This document shows, one piece after another, positions 35,004 to 44,465 of a stretch of 64,000 nucleotides of DNA. A program made the translations under genes and the position numbers. Below the pieces are notes generated by a model that saw only the letters and a list, made by a program, of their open reading frames with translations, had not been told where the DNA came from and made no database searches. Within the stretch, counting starts at the first letter, position 1, and every line of letters begins with the position of its first letter. Where the stretch lies: positions 6,105 to 70,104 of the forward strand of contig DASPMY010000002.1 in the NCBI GenBank assembly GCA_035626815.1. Direction: 5' to 3'. This DNA comes from Croceibacterium_A sp035626815 (GTDB lineage: Bacteria; Pseudomonadota; Alphaproteobacteria; Sphingomonadales; Sphingomonadaceae).

Positions 35004-35903
35004 CTAGCCCATCGGTCCGGTGAACAGCAGCGGGTCGAGCCGCGCGCCGCGCCACACCAGCGCCCAGTGCAGGTGCGGGCCGGTCGCGCGCCCGGTCATC
35101 CCGATGCGCCCGAGCGGCTGCCCCTGGCGCACCGCCTCGCCTTCGCGCACCAGCAGCTCCGAGCTGTGCAGGAAGGCGCTGTTGAGCCCCATGCCGTGGT
35201 CGACGATCAGCAGGTTGCCCTCGAGCGTGAACGGCGCGTCCGCCGCCAGCACCACCACGCCGTCGGCCGGGGCGACGTACGTCGTGCCGCTCCCGCCGGC
35301 GATGTCGATCCCGGAATGATAGCTGCCAGGCTCGCCGCGATAGACCCGCTGCGAGCCGAACCGCCCCGAGATCCGCCCGGCGGCGGGCCACACGAAGCTC
35401 TGCCGCCACCCCTGGCTGCCGGTGTCGACCTGGCGCGCGGCGGCGATGCGCTGGAGCTCGGGCTGGCGCCGCCGGGTGAACTCGGCGCTCGGCACGTTGG
35501 CGGTCGGCGAGGCGTCGATGTGCTCGATCTGCCACTCGCGCGGGGCGACGGCGAGCGCGGCGCGCACGCTGCGCCCGTCGCGCAACGTCGCGGTAAGCGC
35601 GGTCTCGCGCCCGGCGTCGCGGTCGAACGCGGCGAAGAAGCGCCCGTCGGGAGCGAACGCCAGGTCCCTGTCGCCGAGCCGGGCGGAGGCCGTCCCCGCG
35701 GGGACCTCGCCGCGGATCCACCCGCCCTGGGTCAGCTCGCCGTGGTAGAGGAACGTCGCCGGGCCGGCCGGGGCGGGCGGCGGCGCCGGCGCGGGCGCCA
35801 CGTTCGCCACCGCCACGGGCGGGAGCGCCGCAGGCTCGTCCGCGGTCACGGCGCAGGCGGCGCCTACCACGGAAAGCGCTGCCGTGGCGGCGAGGCGCCT
35901 CAC
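35004..35903 (-). CDS. M23-family metallopeptidase (LytM domain), exported
   Basis: This 299-residue protein has an N-terminal hydrophobic export signal (Cys near residue 18), a Pro/Ala-rich linker, and a C-terminal LytM/peptidase M23 domain. Zinc-binding motifs are visible: YHSGIDIAGGSGT (H and D ligands) and GPHLHWALVW (His ligand). Family members cut peptidoglycan cross-bridges or regulate amidases at division. The start is GTG at 35903 overlapping the DUF2093 stop (GTGA). Confidence 0.88.
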   Translation of the reverse strand: MRRLAATAALSVVGAACAVTADEPAALPPVAVANVAPAPAPPPAPAGPATFLYHGELTQGGWIRGEVPAGTASARLGDRDLAFAPDGRFFAAFDRDAGRETALTATLRDGRSVRAALAVAPREWQIEHIDASPTANVPSAEFTRRRQPELQRIAAARQVDTGSQGWRQSFVWPAAGRISGRFGSQRVYRGEPGSYHSGIDIAGGSGTTYVAPADGVVVLAADAPFTLEGNLLIVDHGMGLNSAFLHSSELLVREGEAVRQGQPLGRIGMTGRATGPHLHWALVWRGARLDPLLFTGPMG

Positions 35904-36103
35904 GCCCCGCCGAGCATCCGCCGCGTGGCCAGCTCGGGCGTGGCATAAGCCTCCTGCCGCTCGACGCTCCAGTAGCGCAGCTCCTCGAGCGCGATCGGCT
36001 CGCCGGTCACCGCGCAAGGGACGAACCGGCCGGGCTTGACCACGCGGAATCCGTTGGCGCCGTAGATCAGGGTGGCGGCGTGCTCGCCGGACGACATCAG
36101 CAT
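35900..36103 (-). CDS. DUF2093 family small protein
   Basis: A 67-residue protein with the DUF2093 pattern: ATLIYGANGFRVVKPGRFVPCAVTG followed by I-LEELRYWSVERQEAYATPELA. It is an alphaproteobacterial family of unknown function. The ATG at 36103 was preferred to a GTG at 36109. It is coupled to the M23 peptidase gene downstream and lies 26 bases after the xseA stop on the same strand, so xseA, DUF2093 and M23 peptidase probably form one operon. Confidence 0.85.
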   Translation of the reverse strand: MLMSSGEHAATLIYGANGFRVVKPGRFVPCAVTGEPIALEELRYWSVERQEAYATPELATRRMLGGA

Positions 36104-36129
36104 GGGCACGGCTTAACAAGCCCCCGGCA

Positions 36130-37603
36130 TCAAAGCAATTTGCCCTGCGCGCCGGAAGCCGGCGGCGGCGATGGGGCGGCCTTGGGGCGCGACGGGCGGC
36201 GGACGGCCGGCGACACCTCGAGCGTGCCGTCGGCGAACTCGAGCGTCAGCCGCTCCTGCGCCGCGGCGATGTCGCGGCTGGCGATAACCGGCAGGCCCGG
36301 CGCGCAGACCAGCGCGTAGCCGCGCGCCAGCGGCGCCTTGGGGTCGAGCTGGCGCCGCAGCCGGTCGAGCGCCGCCAGCCGCTGGGCGCGCTCGGCGATC
36401 GGCCGGGTCAGCAGCGCCGGGCTCAGCCGAACCGCGCCGAGCCGGTCCTGGGCCCGCGCCACTCGGGCGCGCAGCAACGGCGCCGAGAGGCGCGCGGCGT
36501 CGGCCTGCAGCTGGTCGCGCGCCCTGGCCGCGCGGTCGCCGAGGCCGCGCCGCAGCCGCTCGCCGAGCTCGTCGAGCTTCTGAGCCGGGGCCGCTGCGAG
36601 CGCCTCCGGCCGGGGCAGGCGGGCGACGCGCGCCGCCAGCCGCTCGCGCCCGAGCTCGACCGGGCGCAGCGCGCACTTGCGCTGGCGCAAGCCGAGCTCG
36701 TCGAGCGTCGCGGCCAGCTCGCGCCGCACCGGCACGGCGATCTCGGCGGCGGCGGTCGGCGTCGGCGCGCGGCGGTCGGCGGCGTGGTCGGCGAGCGTGG
36801 TGTCGGTCTCGTGCCCGACCGCGCTGATCACCGGGATCGGCGAGCCGGCGATGGCGCGGACCACGATCTCCTCGTTGAACGCCCACAAGTCCTCGATCGA
36901 GCCGCCGCCGCGCGCGACGATCAGCAGGTCAGGGCGCGGCACCGCGCCGCCGGGCTCGATCCCGCCGAAGCCGCGCACCGCCGCGGCGACCTGCTCGGCG
37001 GCGCCGTGGCCCTGGACCAGCACCGGCCACACCAGCACCCGGCTCGGGAAGCGGTCGGCGAGGCGGTGGAGGATGTCGCGGATCACTGCTCCGGTCGGCG
37101 AGGTCACGACGCCGATGACTCGCGGCAGGAACGGCAGCGGCCGCTTGCGCTCGCTCGCGAACAGCCCTTCGGCCTCGAGCCGCCGCCGGGTCTTCTCGAG
37201 CAGCGCCAGCAGCGCGCCCTCGCCGGCGATCTCCATCGCCTCGATGACGATCTGGTATTTCGAGCGGCCCGGATACGTCGTCAGCTTGCCGCTGGCGACG
37301 ACCTCGATACCGTCCTCGGGCACGAACCCCAGCCGCTGCGCGCCGCCCTTCCACATCACCCCGTCGATCACCGCGCCTTCGTCCTTGAGGCAGCAGTAGA
37401 GATGGCCGGAGGCGGCGCGCTTGACGCCCGACAGCTCGCCGCGCAGCCGGATGAACCCGAAGCGATCCTCGACCGTGCGCTTGAGCAGGTTGGAAATCTC
37501 GGTGATCGTCAGCGGCGCGGCGTTGTCGCCGGGCTGGCCCTTGGCTACCAGCCCGCCCATTGCGTCGTGATCGTCATCAGAATCGTCGAAAGAAGAGCCG
37601 GGC

Positions 37604-37605
<2 letters not shown>
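36130..37605 (-). CDS. xseA: Exodeoxyribonuclease VII large subunit
   Basis: XseA, with XseB, degrades single-stranded DNA to oligonucleotides. The protein (491 residues) has the N-terminal OB-fold (ITEISNLLKRTVEDRFG-IRLRGELSG), the catalytic core (ARGGGSIEDLWAFNEE, SAVGHETD-TL-D-AADRRAPTP) and a long coiled-coil C-terminal half. The ATG at 37605 overlaps the divergent purD ATG; a start at 37560 would leave a clean gap but would lose an acidic N-terminal extension. Which is used is unresolved. Confidence 0.93.
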
Positions 37606-38868
<1,263 letters not shown>

Positions 38869-38872
<4 letters not shown>

Positions 38873-39864
38873 CCCAGCCTCTCCGCCATCAGCGCCTGCA
38901 GGTCGGTCTCGGGCCGGGCGCCGTAGTGGCTGATGATCTCGGCGGCGGCAATCGCGCCGCGGCGCAGGCAGCGCTCGAGCGGCTCGCCGCGGACGTGGCC
39001 GTAGAGGAAACCGGCGGCGAACAGGTCGCCGGCGCCGGTAGTGTCGACGACTTGCGCGATCGGCTCGGCGGCGACCTCGGCGTGCTCGCCTTGCGAAACC
39101 GCCACAGCGCCGTCGGCGCTGCGGGTGACGACGAGCGTCGGGACCTTGCCCTTGAGCGCGGCGATGCCGTCGTGGAAATCGGGCAGCCCGGTCAGCGCCG
39201 CCAATTCAAGGTGGTTGGCGAACAGGATGTCGATCAGCCCGTCCGCGATCAGCGCGCGGAAATCGTCGCCGTGGCGGTCGATGACGAACACCTCGCTGAG
39301 CGTGAAGGCGACCTTGCGCCCGGCGGCGCGCGCCGCCTCGATCGCCCGGCGCATCGCCGCGCGCGGCTCCTCCGGGTCCCACAGGTAGCCTTCGAGGTAG
39401 AGCACGCTGGCCCCGCCAATGGCTTCCTCGTCGAGCGCTGCAGCAGGGAGGAACTGCGAGGCGCCGAGGAAGGTGTTCATCGTCCGCTGGCCGTCGGGGG
39501 TGACGAAGATCAGGCAGCGCGCGGTCGGCGGCTCGCCTTCGCGCGGCGCGGTGTCGAAGTCGATCCCGACCGCGTGAATGTCGTGCGCGAAGACCTCGCC
39601 GAGCTGGTCCTTGGCGACCTGGCCGATGAACGCGCACTGCGCGCCGAGCGCGGCGAGCCCGGCGAGCGTGTTGGCCGCCGAGCCGCCGGAGATCTCGCGC
39701 GCCGGGCCCATCGCGTCGTAGAGCTCCTGCGCTCGCGCGGTGTCGACCAGCGTCATCCCGCCGCGGTTGAGCTGGAGCTCGTCGATCAGCTCGTCGTCGC
39801 ACGGGGCCATCACGTCGACGATGGCGTTGCCGATCGCGATCACGTCGTATCTCGGTTCCTTCAT
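38869..39864 (-). CDS. PfkB-family carbohydrate/nucleoside kinase (adenosine-kinase-like)
   Basis: The 331-residue kinase has the PfkB signatures: GGSAANTLAGLAALG near the N-terminus, and the ATP-site/catalytic-base motif DTTGAGDLFAAGFLYG near the C-terminus (Asp of GAGD). It phosphorylates a sugar or nucleoside. In alphaproteobacteria this subfamily is usually annotated as adenosine kinase. Substrate is not certain from sequence. It converges on purD with no gap (shared CTAG). The ATG at 39864 starts directly at the KEPRYDVIAIGNAIVD strand. Confidence 0.88.
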
Positions 39865-39956
39865 GGGTCCTTCCGGGTCTCGCGGGGAGAAAGCGGCCGA
39901 GCCGGCCGCCGTTGCGGCGTTGACTTGGCCTGCCGCGCGGGCAATCGCAAGCACCG

Positions 39957-40652
39957 ATGGGTGCGGTCGTCACGTCGCTGCTGCTCGCGCTCGGCCAGCT
40001 GGCCGATCCGCGGGTGCTCAGGATCCTCGCCAAGAGCCTGGCGGTGACGGTGGTGCTGTTCGCGGCGGTGGCGTGGGCCGGGTGGCACGCGCTCGACCGG
40101 CTGCTCGAAGCGGCCGGGCTCGGCGACGCGTCGTTCGCGGGCGCCGAGGGAGTGCGCGGGCTGGCCTCGCTGGTGCTGGCGCTGATCGGGCTGTGGCTCG
40201 CCTGGCGCGTGGTGGCGATGGCGGTGATCGAGTTCTTCGCCGACGAGGTGGTCCAGGCGGTCGAGGGTCGCCATTATCCGCAAGCGGCGCTGACCGCGCG
40301 CGACCTGCCGCTCGGCGAGCAGCTCTCGACCAGCCTCAAGAGCGCGCTGCGGGCGCTGCTGGTCAACCTCGTCGCGCTGCCGTTCGCGCTCGTGCTGCTG
40401 GTCACCGGCGTCGGCACGGCGCTGCTATTCTGGCTGGTCAACGCGGTGCTCGTCGGCCGCGAGCTGCAGCAGATGGTGTGGCTGCGGCACCGGCGCGACG
40501 CCGCCGACCCGGCGCCGGTTGGCCGCGCCGAGCGCTTCCTGCTCGGCGGGGCGATCGCCGCGCTGCTGGCGTTGCCTGGCGTCAATCTCCTCGCCCCGAT
40601 CCTCGGCGCGGCCGCCGCGACGCACCTGATTCATCGGAAGGACCGTGCCTGA
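39957..40652 (+). CDS. EI24-domain (CysZ-like) membrane protein
   Basis: A 231-residue membrane protein with about four to five hydrophobic spans and the EI24 pattern (VVLFAAVAWAGWHALDRLL, a Y-DE--Q-VE-like cytoplasmic loop, FWLVNAVLVGRELQQMV, and a final PGVNLLAPILGAAAATHL). CysZ imports sulfate, but EI24 proteins in this group are not proven transporters. The gene for a small lipoprotein follows with a start at or overlapping its stop. Nearby genes give no clue to a sulfur role. Confidence 0.75.
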   Translation: MGAVVTSLLLALGQLADPRVLRILAKSLAVTVVLFAAVAWAGWHALDRLLEAAGLGDASFAGAEGVRGLASLVLALIGLWLAWRVVAMAVIEFFADEVVQAVEGRHYPQAALTARDLPLGEQLSTSLKSALRALLVNLVALPFALVLLVTGVGTALLFWLVNAVLVGRELQQMVWLRHRRDAADPAPVGRAERFLLGGAIAALLALPGVNLLAPILGAAAATHLIHRKDRA

Positions 40653-40653
40653 C

Positions 40654-41091
40654 ATGCCCCGCCTGACCTTGCCCGCGCTGCTCTCGCTGCTGATCGCCGG
40701 CTGTGCCGCCGCGCCCACGCCGGAGCCGCAGCCGGGCGCGCCGCCGGTGGCCGCACCGCGCGCGCAGCCGACGGTGCCGCCGACGCTGCCCACGCCGCGG
40801 CTGGCGACCGGGTTCCGCACGCCGACGGTGCTACGCGTGCCCGGCCTCGAAGGGGTGATCGAGAGCGATGCCGCGAGCCTCGTCCGCAGCTTCGGCAACC
40901 CGCGGCTCGACGTCAGCGAAGGCGACATGCGCAAGCTGCAATTCACCGGCGAGGCGTGCGTGCTCGACGTGTTCCTCTATCCGCTGCGCGACGGCGGCGA
41001 GCCGGTCGCCACCTATCTCGAGGCGCGCCGCGCGAGGGACGGGCAGGAGGTCGACCGCGTGGCGTGCGTGCAGGCGCTGCAGCGGCGCTAG
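40654..41091 (+). CDS. Small lipoprotein, hypothetical
   Basis: The 145-residue protein starts with a lipoprotein signal (LLSLLIAGC, Cys near residue 17) and a Pro/Ala-rich linker. A compact globular part of about 80 residues with GVIESDAASLVRSFGNPRLDVSEGD and an EACVLDVFLYP segment follows. This pattern (small secreted domain with L-G-P-D..EG) is seen in lipid-anchored proteins of unknown function in this order. The ATG at 40654 has AAGGA 11 bases upstream; a GTG at 40645 is an alternative. Confidence 0.7.
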   Translation: MPRLTLPALLSLLIAGCAAAPTPEPQPGAPPVAAPRAQPTVPPTLPTPRLATGFRTPTVLRVPGLEGVIESDAASLVRSFGNPRLDVSEGDMRKLQFTGEACVLDVFLYPLRDGGEPVATYLEARRARDGQEVDRVACVQALQRR

Positions 41092-41116
41092 TCGCCGACG
41101 CGCGCCAGGCTGCGGG

Positions 41117-41473
41117 TTATACCGTGAAGCTCTCGCCGCAGCCGCAGGCGCCCTTGGCATTGGGATTGGCGAACACGAAGCCGGCAGCGAAATCGTCCTC
41201 CTGCCAATCCATCCGTGAGCCGATCAGGTAGAGCACGCTGGCGCCGTCGATGTAGAACACCCCGCCCGGGGTCTCGATCTTCTCGTCGAACGGGTGCGCC
41301 TCGCTGACGTAGTCGACCGAGTAGGCGAGCCCCGAGCAGCCGCGCCGCGGCGTCGACAGCTTGACCCCGACTGAGCCCTCGGGCGCCTTGGCCATCAGCT
41401 CGGCGATGCGCGCCTCGGCGGCGGCCGTCAGGGTGACGGCGGCGGGGCGCTGGCGGAGCTTGGTCTCAGTCAC
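41117..41473 (-). CDS. sufA: A-type iron-sulfur carrier
   Basis: This 118-residue HesB/IscA-family protein carries the three conserved cysteines that bind and transfer Fe-S clusters: C46 in RRGCSGLAY and C110/C112 in GACGCGESF. It is the last gene of the suf set on this strand, 55 bases after the DUF59 gene. The start is GTG at 41473. It could equally be called ErpA-like; the position in the suf locus favours SufA. Confidence 0.92.
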   Translation of the reverse strand: MTETKLRQRPAAVTLTAAAEARIAELMAKAPEGSVGVKLSTPRRGCSGLAYSVDYVSEAHPFDEKIETPGGVFYIDGASVLYLIGSRMDWQEDDFAAGFVFANPNAKGACGCGESFTV

Positions 41474-41528
41474 AAGCCAATACCTGAAATCCGTTCGGTT
41501 CGAGCGAGATGCGGGCAGATAGCATGAT

Positions 41529-42002
41529 TCACAACATTCCCAGCTCGAGGCGCGCCTCGTCGCTCATCTTGGACGGATCCCACGGCGGATCCCACACGAT
41601 CTCGACCTGGGCGTCGCGCACGCCGGGGACCGAGCCGACGCGCAGCTCGACCTCGCCGGGCATCGATTCGGCGACCGGGCAATGCGGCGTGGTCAGCGTC
41701 ATCACGATCATCACGTCCGCCTCGTCGGACACGTCGACCCCGTAGATCAGCCCGAGATCGTAGATGTTCACGGGGATCTCTGGGTCGTAGATATCCTTGA
41801 GCGCCGCGAGCACGCTTTCGTAAAGCGCGCCGCCGGGCTCCGTGGCGACCGCGGCCGGCGGCTTCTGCGCCAGGAACCCCTCGAGGTAGTCCTTCTTGCG
41901 CTCGAGCTTCTCGGCCGGCGTCTCGGCGTCCTCGACGCGCGCGCGGGGGGGCGTCTCGACGCCGTCGACCTCCTCGACGCGGAAAGGCTTTTCCTCGTTC
42001 AT
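41529..42002 (-). CDS. SUF-associated DUF59 (MIP18/SufT-like) assembly protein
   Basis: The 157-residue protein has a variable, acidic N-terminus (about 1-55) and a C-terminal DUF59 domain: L--IYDPEIPVNIYDLGLIY, MTLTTPHCPVA-SMP and VWDPPWDPSKMSDEAR-ELG. The single Cys in TTPHCP is the conserved reactive residue. Family members help load Fe-S clusters onto targets. The ATG overlaps the sufS stop as ATGA. This member is the standard SUF assembly protein of alphaproteobacterial suf operons. Confidence 0.92.
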   Translation of the reverse strand: MNEEKPFRVEEVDGVETPPRARVEDAETPAEKLERKKDYLEGFLAQKPPAAVATEPGGALYESVLAALKDIYDPEIPVNIYDLGLIYGVDVSDEADVMIVMTLTTPHCPVAESMPGEVELRVGSVPGVRDAQVEIVWDPPWDPSKMSDEARLELGML

Positions 42003-43255
42003 CCGAAAATCCTCTTGGTCCGCTCGATCCCGCGCAGCAACGCGGCGACGTCGTCCGCGTCGCTGTAGAGCCCAAAGCTGGCGCGCGCCGTCGCCGGCAC
42101 GCCGAGCCGCTCCATCAGCGGCTGCGCGCAGTGGTGGCCGGCGCGGATCGCGACGTCCTCCTCGTCGAGGATCGTGCCGAGATCGTGCGGGTGAATGCCG
42201 TCGAGCGCGAAGCTGACGATGCCGGCGCTGTCTTCCGGCCCGAACAGGCGCACGTCGTTCATGCCGCGCAACGCGTCGCGCAGGCTGGCGACGAGGCGCG
42301 CCTCGTGCGCGTGAATCGCGTCGAGGCCGATCCCGGCGACGTAGTCGCACGCCGCCCCGAAGCCGATCGCCTCGACGATCGCCGGGGTTCCCGCCTCGAA
42401 CCGCTGCGGCGCGGCGGCGTACGTCGTCCGCTCGAAGGTGACCTTCTCGATCATCGCCCCGCCGCCCTGCCACGGCGGCATCGCGGCGAGATGCTCTGCC
42501 CTCGCCCACAGCGCGCCGATCCCGGTCGGGCCGTAGAGCTTGTGGCCGGAGAAGGCGTAGAAATCGCAGCCGAGCGCGGCGACGTCGACCGGCAGACGCG
42601 GCACCGCCTGGCAGCCGTCGAGCAGCAACCTGGCGCCGACCGCATGAGTGAGATCGGCCGCGCGCGGGGCGTCGAGCACCGAGCCGAGCACGTTCGAGAC
42701 ATGCGCGAAGGCGACCATCCGGTGCTCGGGCGTGAGCATCCGCTCGGCGACGTCGAGGTCGATCCGGCCGTCCCCGGTGAGCGGGCAGACGTCGACCTGC
42801 CAGCCGGCGAGCTGCCACGGGACGATGTTCGAATGGTGCTCGAGCTCGCTGAGCAGCACCCGCCCCTTGTCCGGCCACGAGTACGCGACGAGGTTGATCG
42901 CCTCGGTCGCGCCGCGGGTGAACACCAGCTCCTCCTCGCGCCCGCCGACAAACGCCGCCACCTTGCGCCGCGCCGCCTCGTAGCCGAGCGTCATCTCGGC
43001 CGAGCGGGTGTACACCCCGCGGTGGACCGTGGCGTAGTCGGCACCGATCGCCCTGGACACGGCGTCGATCACGACTTGCGGCTTCTGCGCGGTGGCGGCC
43101 GAATCGAGGTAGTGCCACGGCGAGCCGTCGGCGTTCAGAAGGCCCGGGAAGTTTGATTTTATACCAACCCCGTTCGCCTCGAGCGAAGTCGAGAGGCCGC
43201 GCGCAGGTGTCTCGACTTCGCTCGACACGAACGGCGAAAGATTGCTGGCGCTCAT
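41999..43255 (-). CDS. sufS: Cysteine desulfurase SufS, N-terminus extended by a palindromic repeat
   Basis: SufS draws sulfur from cysteine onto an active-site Cys using PLP. The 418-residue protein contains the PLP lysine in FSGHKLYGPTG and the catalytic Cys in RAGHHCAQPL. The domain proper begins at about residue 35 (FPGLLNADGSPWHYLDSAATAQ). Residues about 8-29 are encoded by a copy of the window's family 1 palindrome (43171-43233), an in-frame insertion without a known role. The start overlaps the sufD stop (ATGA), so the extension appears to be translated. A later start is possible but would break the overlap. Confidence 0.93.
   Translation of the reverse strand: MSASNLSPFVSSEVETPARGLSTSLEANGVGIKSNFPGLLNADGSPWHYLDSAATAQKPQVVIDAVSRAIGADYATVHRGVYTRSAEMTLGYEAARRKVAAFVGGREEELVFTRGATEAINLVAYSWPDKGRVLLSELEHHSNIVPWQLAGWQVDVCPLTGDGRIDLDVAERMLTPEHRMVAFAHVSNVLGSVLDAPRAADLTHAVGARLLLDGCQAVPRLPVDVAALGCDFYAFSGHKLYGPTGIGALWARAEHLAAMPPWQGGGAMIEKVTFERTTYAAAPQRFEAGTPAIVEAIGFGAACDYVAGIGLDAIHAHEARLVASLRDALRGMNDVRLFGPEDSAGIVSFALDGIHPHDLGTILDEEDVAIRAGHHCAQPLMERLGVPATARASFGLYSDADDVAALLRGIERTKRIFG
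43171..43233. repeat. Palindromic repeat, family 1, copy B (inside sufS)
   Basis: A 63-base imperfect palindrome. The left arm begins CGTTCGCCTCGAGCGAAGTC and the right arm ends GACTTCGCTCGACACGAACG, the same arms as at 31164-31228. It lies in frame at the 5' end of sufS and encodes residues about 8-29 (SSEVETPARG then LSTSLEANG). The loop between the arms is shorter and differs from copy A. Confidence 0.85.
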
Positions 43256-44004
43256 ACCGCGTCCCCCAGCGCGGCGAGCGCCGCATCGAGCAGCTTGTCG
43301 CGCTCGCCGTCGTCCTCGAGCGCGACGAAAGCATCGGCGACGAAGGCGCGGACCAGCAGCTTCCTGGCCGCCGCGGGCGGGATGCCGCGCGCGGCCATGT
43401 AGTAGCCGGCCATCTCGTCCATCTGCCCGATGGCCGCGCCATGGGCGCATTTGACGTCGTCGGCGAAGATCTCGAGCTCGGGCTTGGCATTGGCCGAGGC
43501 GCCGCGCTCGAGCAGCAGGCCCTTGAAGTCCTGCCCCGCGTCGGTCTGCTGGGCATCGCGCGCGACATCGATGCGGCCGAGGAAGTTGCCGATCGCCGTG
43601 CCCCAGTGGACCGCGCGCACGACCTGGCGCGAGGTCGCCCCGGGCTCGGCGTGGACGGTGCGGGTGACGAACTCGCGGGTCGCCGCCCCGCCGCCGATGG
43701 TCACCCCGCCGAACTGGAAATGCGCGCCACGGGCGAGCCGGACCTCGACCTCGAGGCGGGTGTAGTCGCCGCCGGCGTTGACGGCGAACAGCTCCGCCCG
43801 CGCACCCTCGCCCACGGTCAGGCGGACCCGGTGCAGCTCGGGCCCGGCGCCGTCGAGCACCAGGCACCTGACGCGCGTTTCGCCGGGCGCGAGCGCGATT
43901 TCCTTCCATTCGCCGAACCGCTCGGGAGCGAGCGTCGCAAGCGCCGCGAAGTCGGCGTAGCGCCAGACCTCGTCCTTGATGGTGGGCAGAGCCGCGACCG
44001 TCAT
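43252..44004 (-). CDS. sufD: Fe-S assembly scaffold subunit SufD
   Basis: SufD pairs with SufB and SufC to build Fe-S clusters. The protein (250 residues) is shorter than the about 420-residue E. coli form, keeping the C-terminal beta-helix core (VTIGGGAATREFVTRTVHAEPGA) and the helical end with CAHGAAIGQMDEMAGYYMAARGIP--AARKLLV-AF. Such short forms are usual in this order, so this is not a truncation by mutation. It is coupled by ATGA to the DUF559 gene before it and to sufS after it. Confidence 0.92.
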   Translation of the reverse strand: MTVAALPTIKDEVWRYADFAALATLAPERFGEWKEIALAPGETRVRCLVLDGAGPELHRVRLTVGEGARAELFAVNAGGDYTRLEVEVRLARGAHFQFGGVTIGGGAATREFVTRTVHAEPGATSRQVVRAVHWGTAIGNFLGRIDVARDAQQTDAGQDFKGLLLERGASANAKPELEIFADDVKCAHGAAIGQMDEMAGYYMAARGIPPAAARKLLVRAFVADAFVALEDDGERDKLLDAALAALGDAV

Positions 44005-44465
44005 CGCTGCGCCTCGATGGTCGGCCGCTCGAACGGCTTCTGCAGCTCGGCCTTGATCTCGGCGACGACCGCGTCGGTCTCGCGCAGCACGCGCTCGTCC
44101 GCGAACCGCAGCACGCGCACGCCGACATCGGCGAGCTTGCGGTCCGACAGCGCGGCCAGCGTACCGTCGACCTCGCCGTCGCCGCCGGTCTCGACCACCA
44201 GCCAGCGGGTCTTGCAGGCGAAATCGACGATCGCGCTGCCCATCACGACCTCGCGGTTGAAGGTGAACCCGCACTGCTTGTCCTTGAGCCGCTGCCACAG
44301 CGCGGCCTGCGCCGGCGTGGGATTGCGCCGCCGGTCGCGCGCCTGGTCCTTGAGCGCTTCGGCGCGCTGGGGGGAAACCTTCCACGCGCGCGCGGCCTCG
44401 GCGGCGGAGCGGCCTTCGGCGCGGTCGTTGACCTGGCCCAACGAGAGCTTGCGGCGTTCGGCCAT
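44001..44465 (-). CDS. DUF559 (VSR-like nuclease fold) protein inside the suf operon
   Basis: The 154-residue protein has an N-terminal helical part and a C-terminal DUF559 domain: RRNPTPAQAALWQRLKDKQCGFTFNRE, IVDFACKTRWLVVETGGDGE and VGVRVLRFADE. The D..E.. spacing in IVDF--K--W-VVE-GG resembles PD-(D/E)xK nucleases such as Vsr. It sits between sufC and sufD, with a TAATG overlap to sufC and an ATGA overlap to sufD. Its relation to Fe-S assembly is unknown; it may be a passenger gene. Confidence 0.82.
   Translation of the reverse strand: MAERRKLSLGQVNDRAEGRSAAEAARAWKVSPQRAEALKDQARDRRRNPTPAQAALWQRLKDKQCGFTFNREVVMGSAIVDFACKTRWLVVETGGDGEVDGTLAALSDRKLADVGVRVLRFADERVLRETDAVVAEIKAELQKPFERPTIEAQR

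Noticed and set aside
43252..44004. SufD truncated by mutation
   Set aside because: The short form keeps the conserved C-terminal core, is coupled on both sides, and matches the usual length in alphaproteobacteria.
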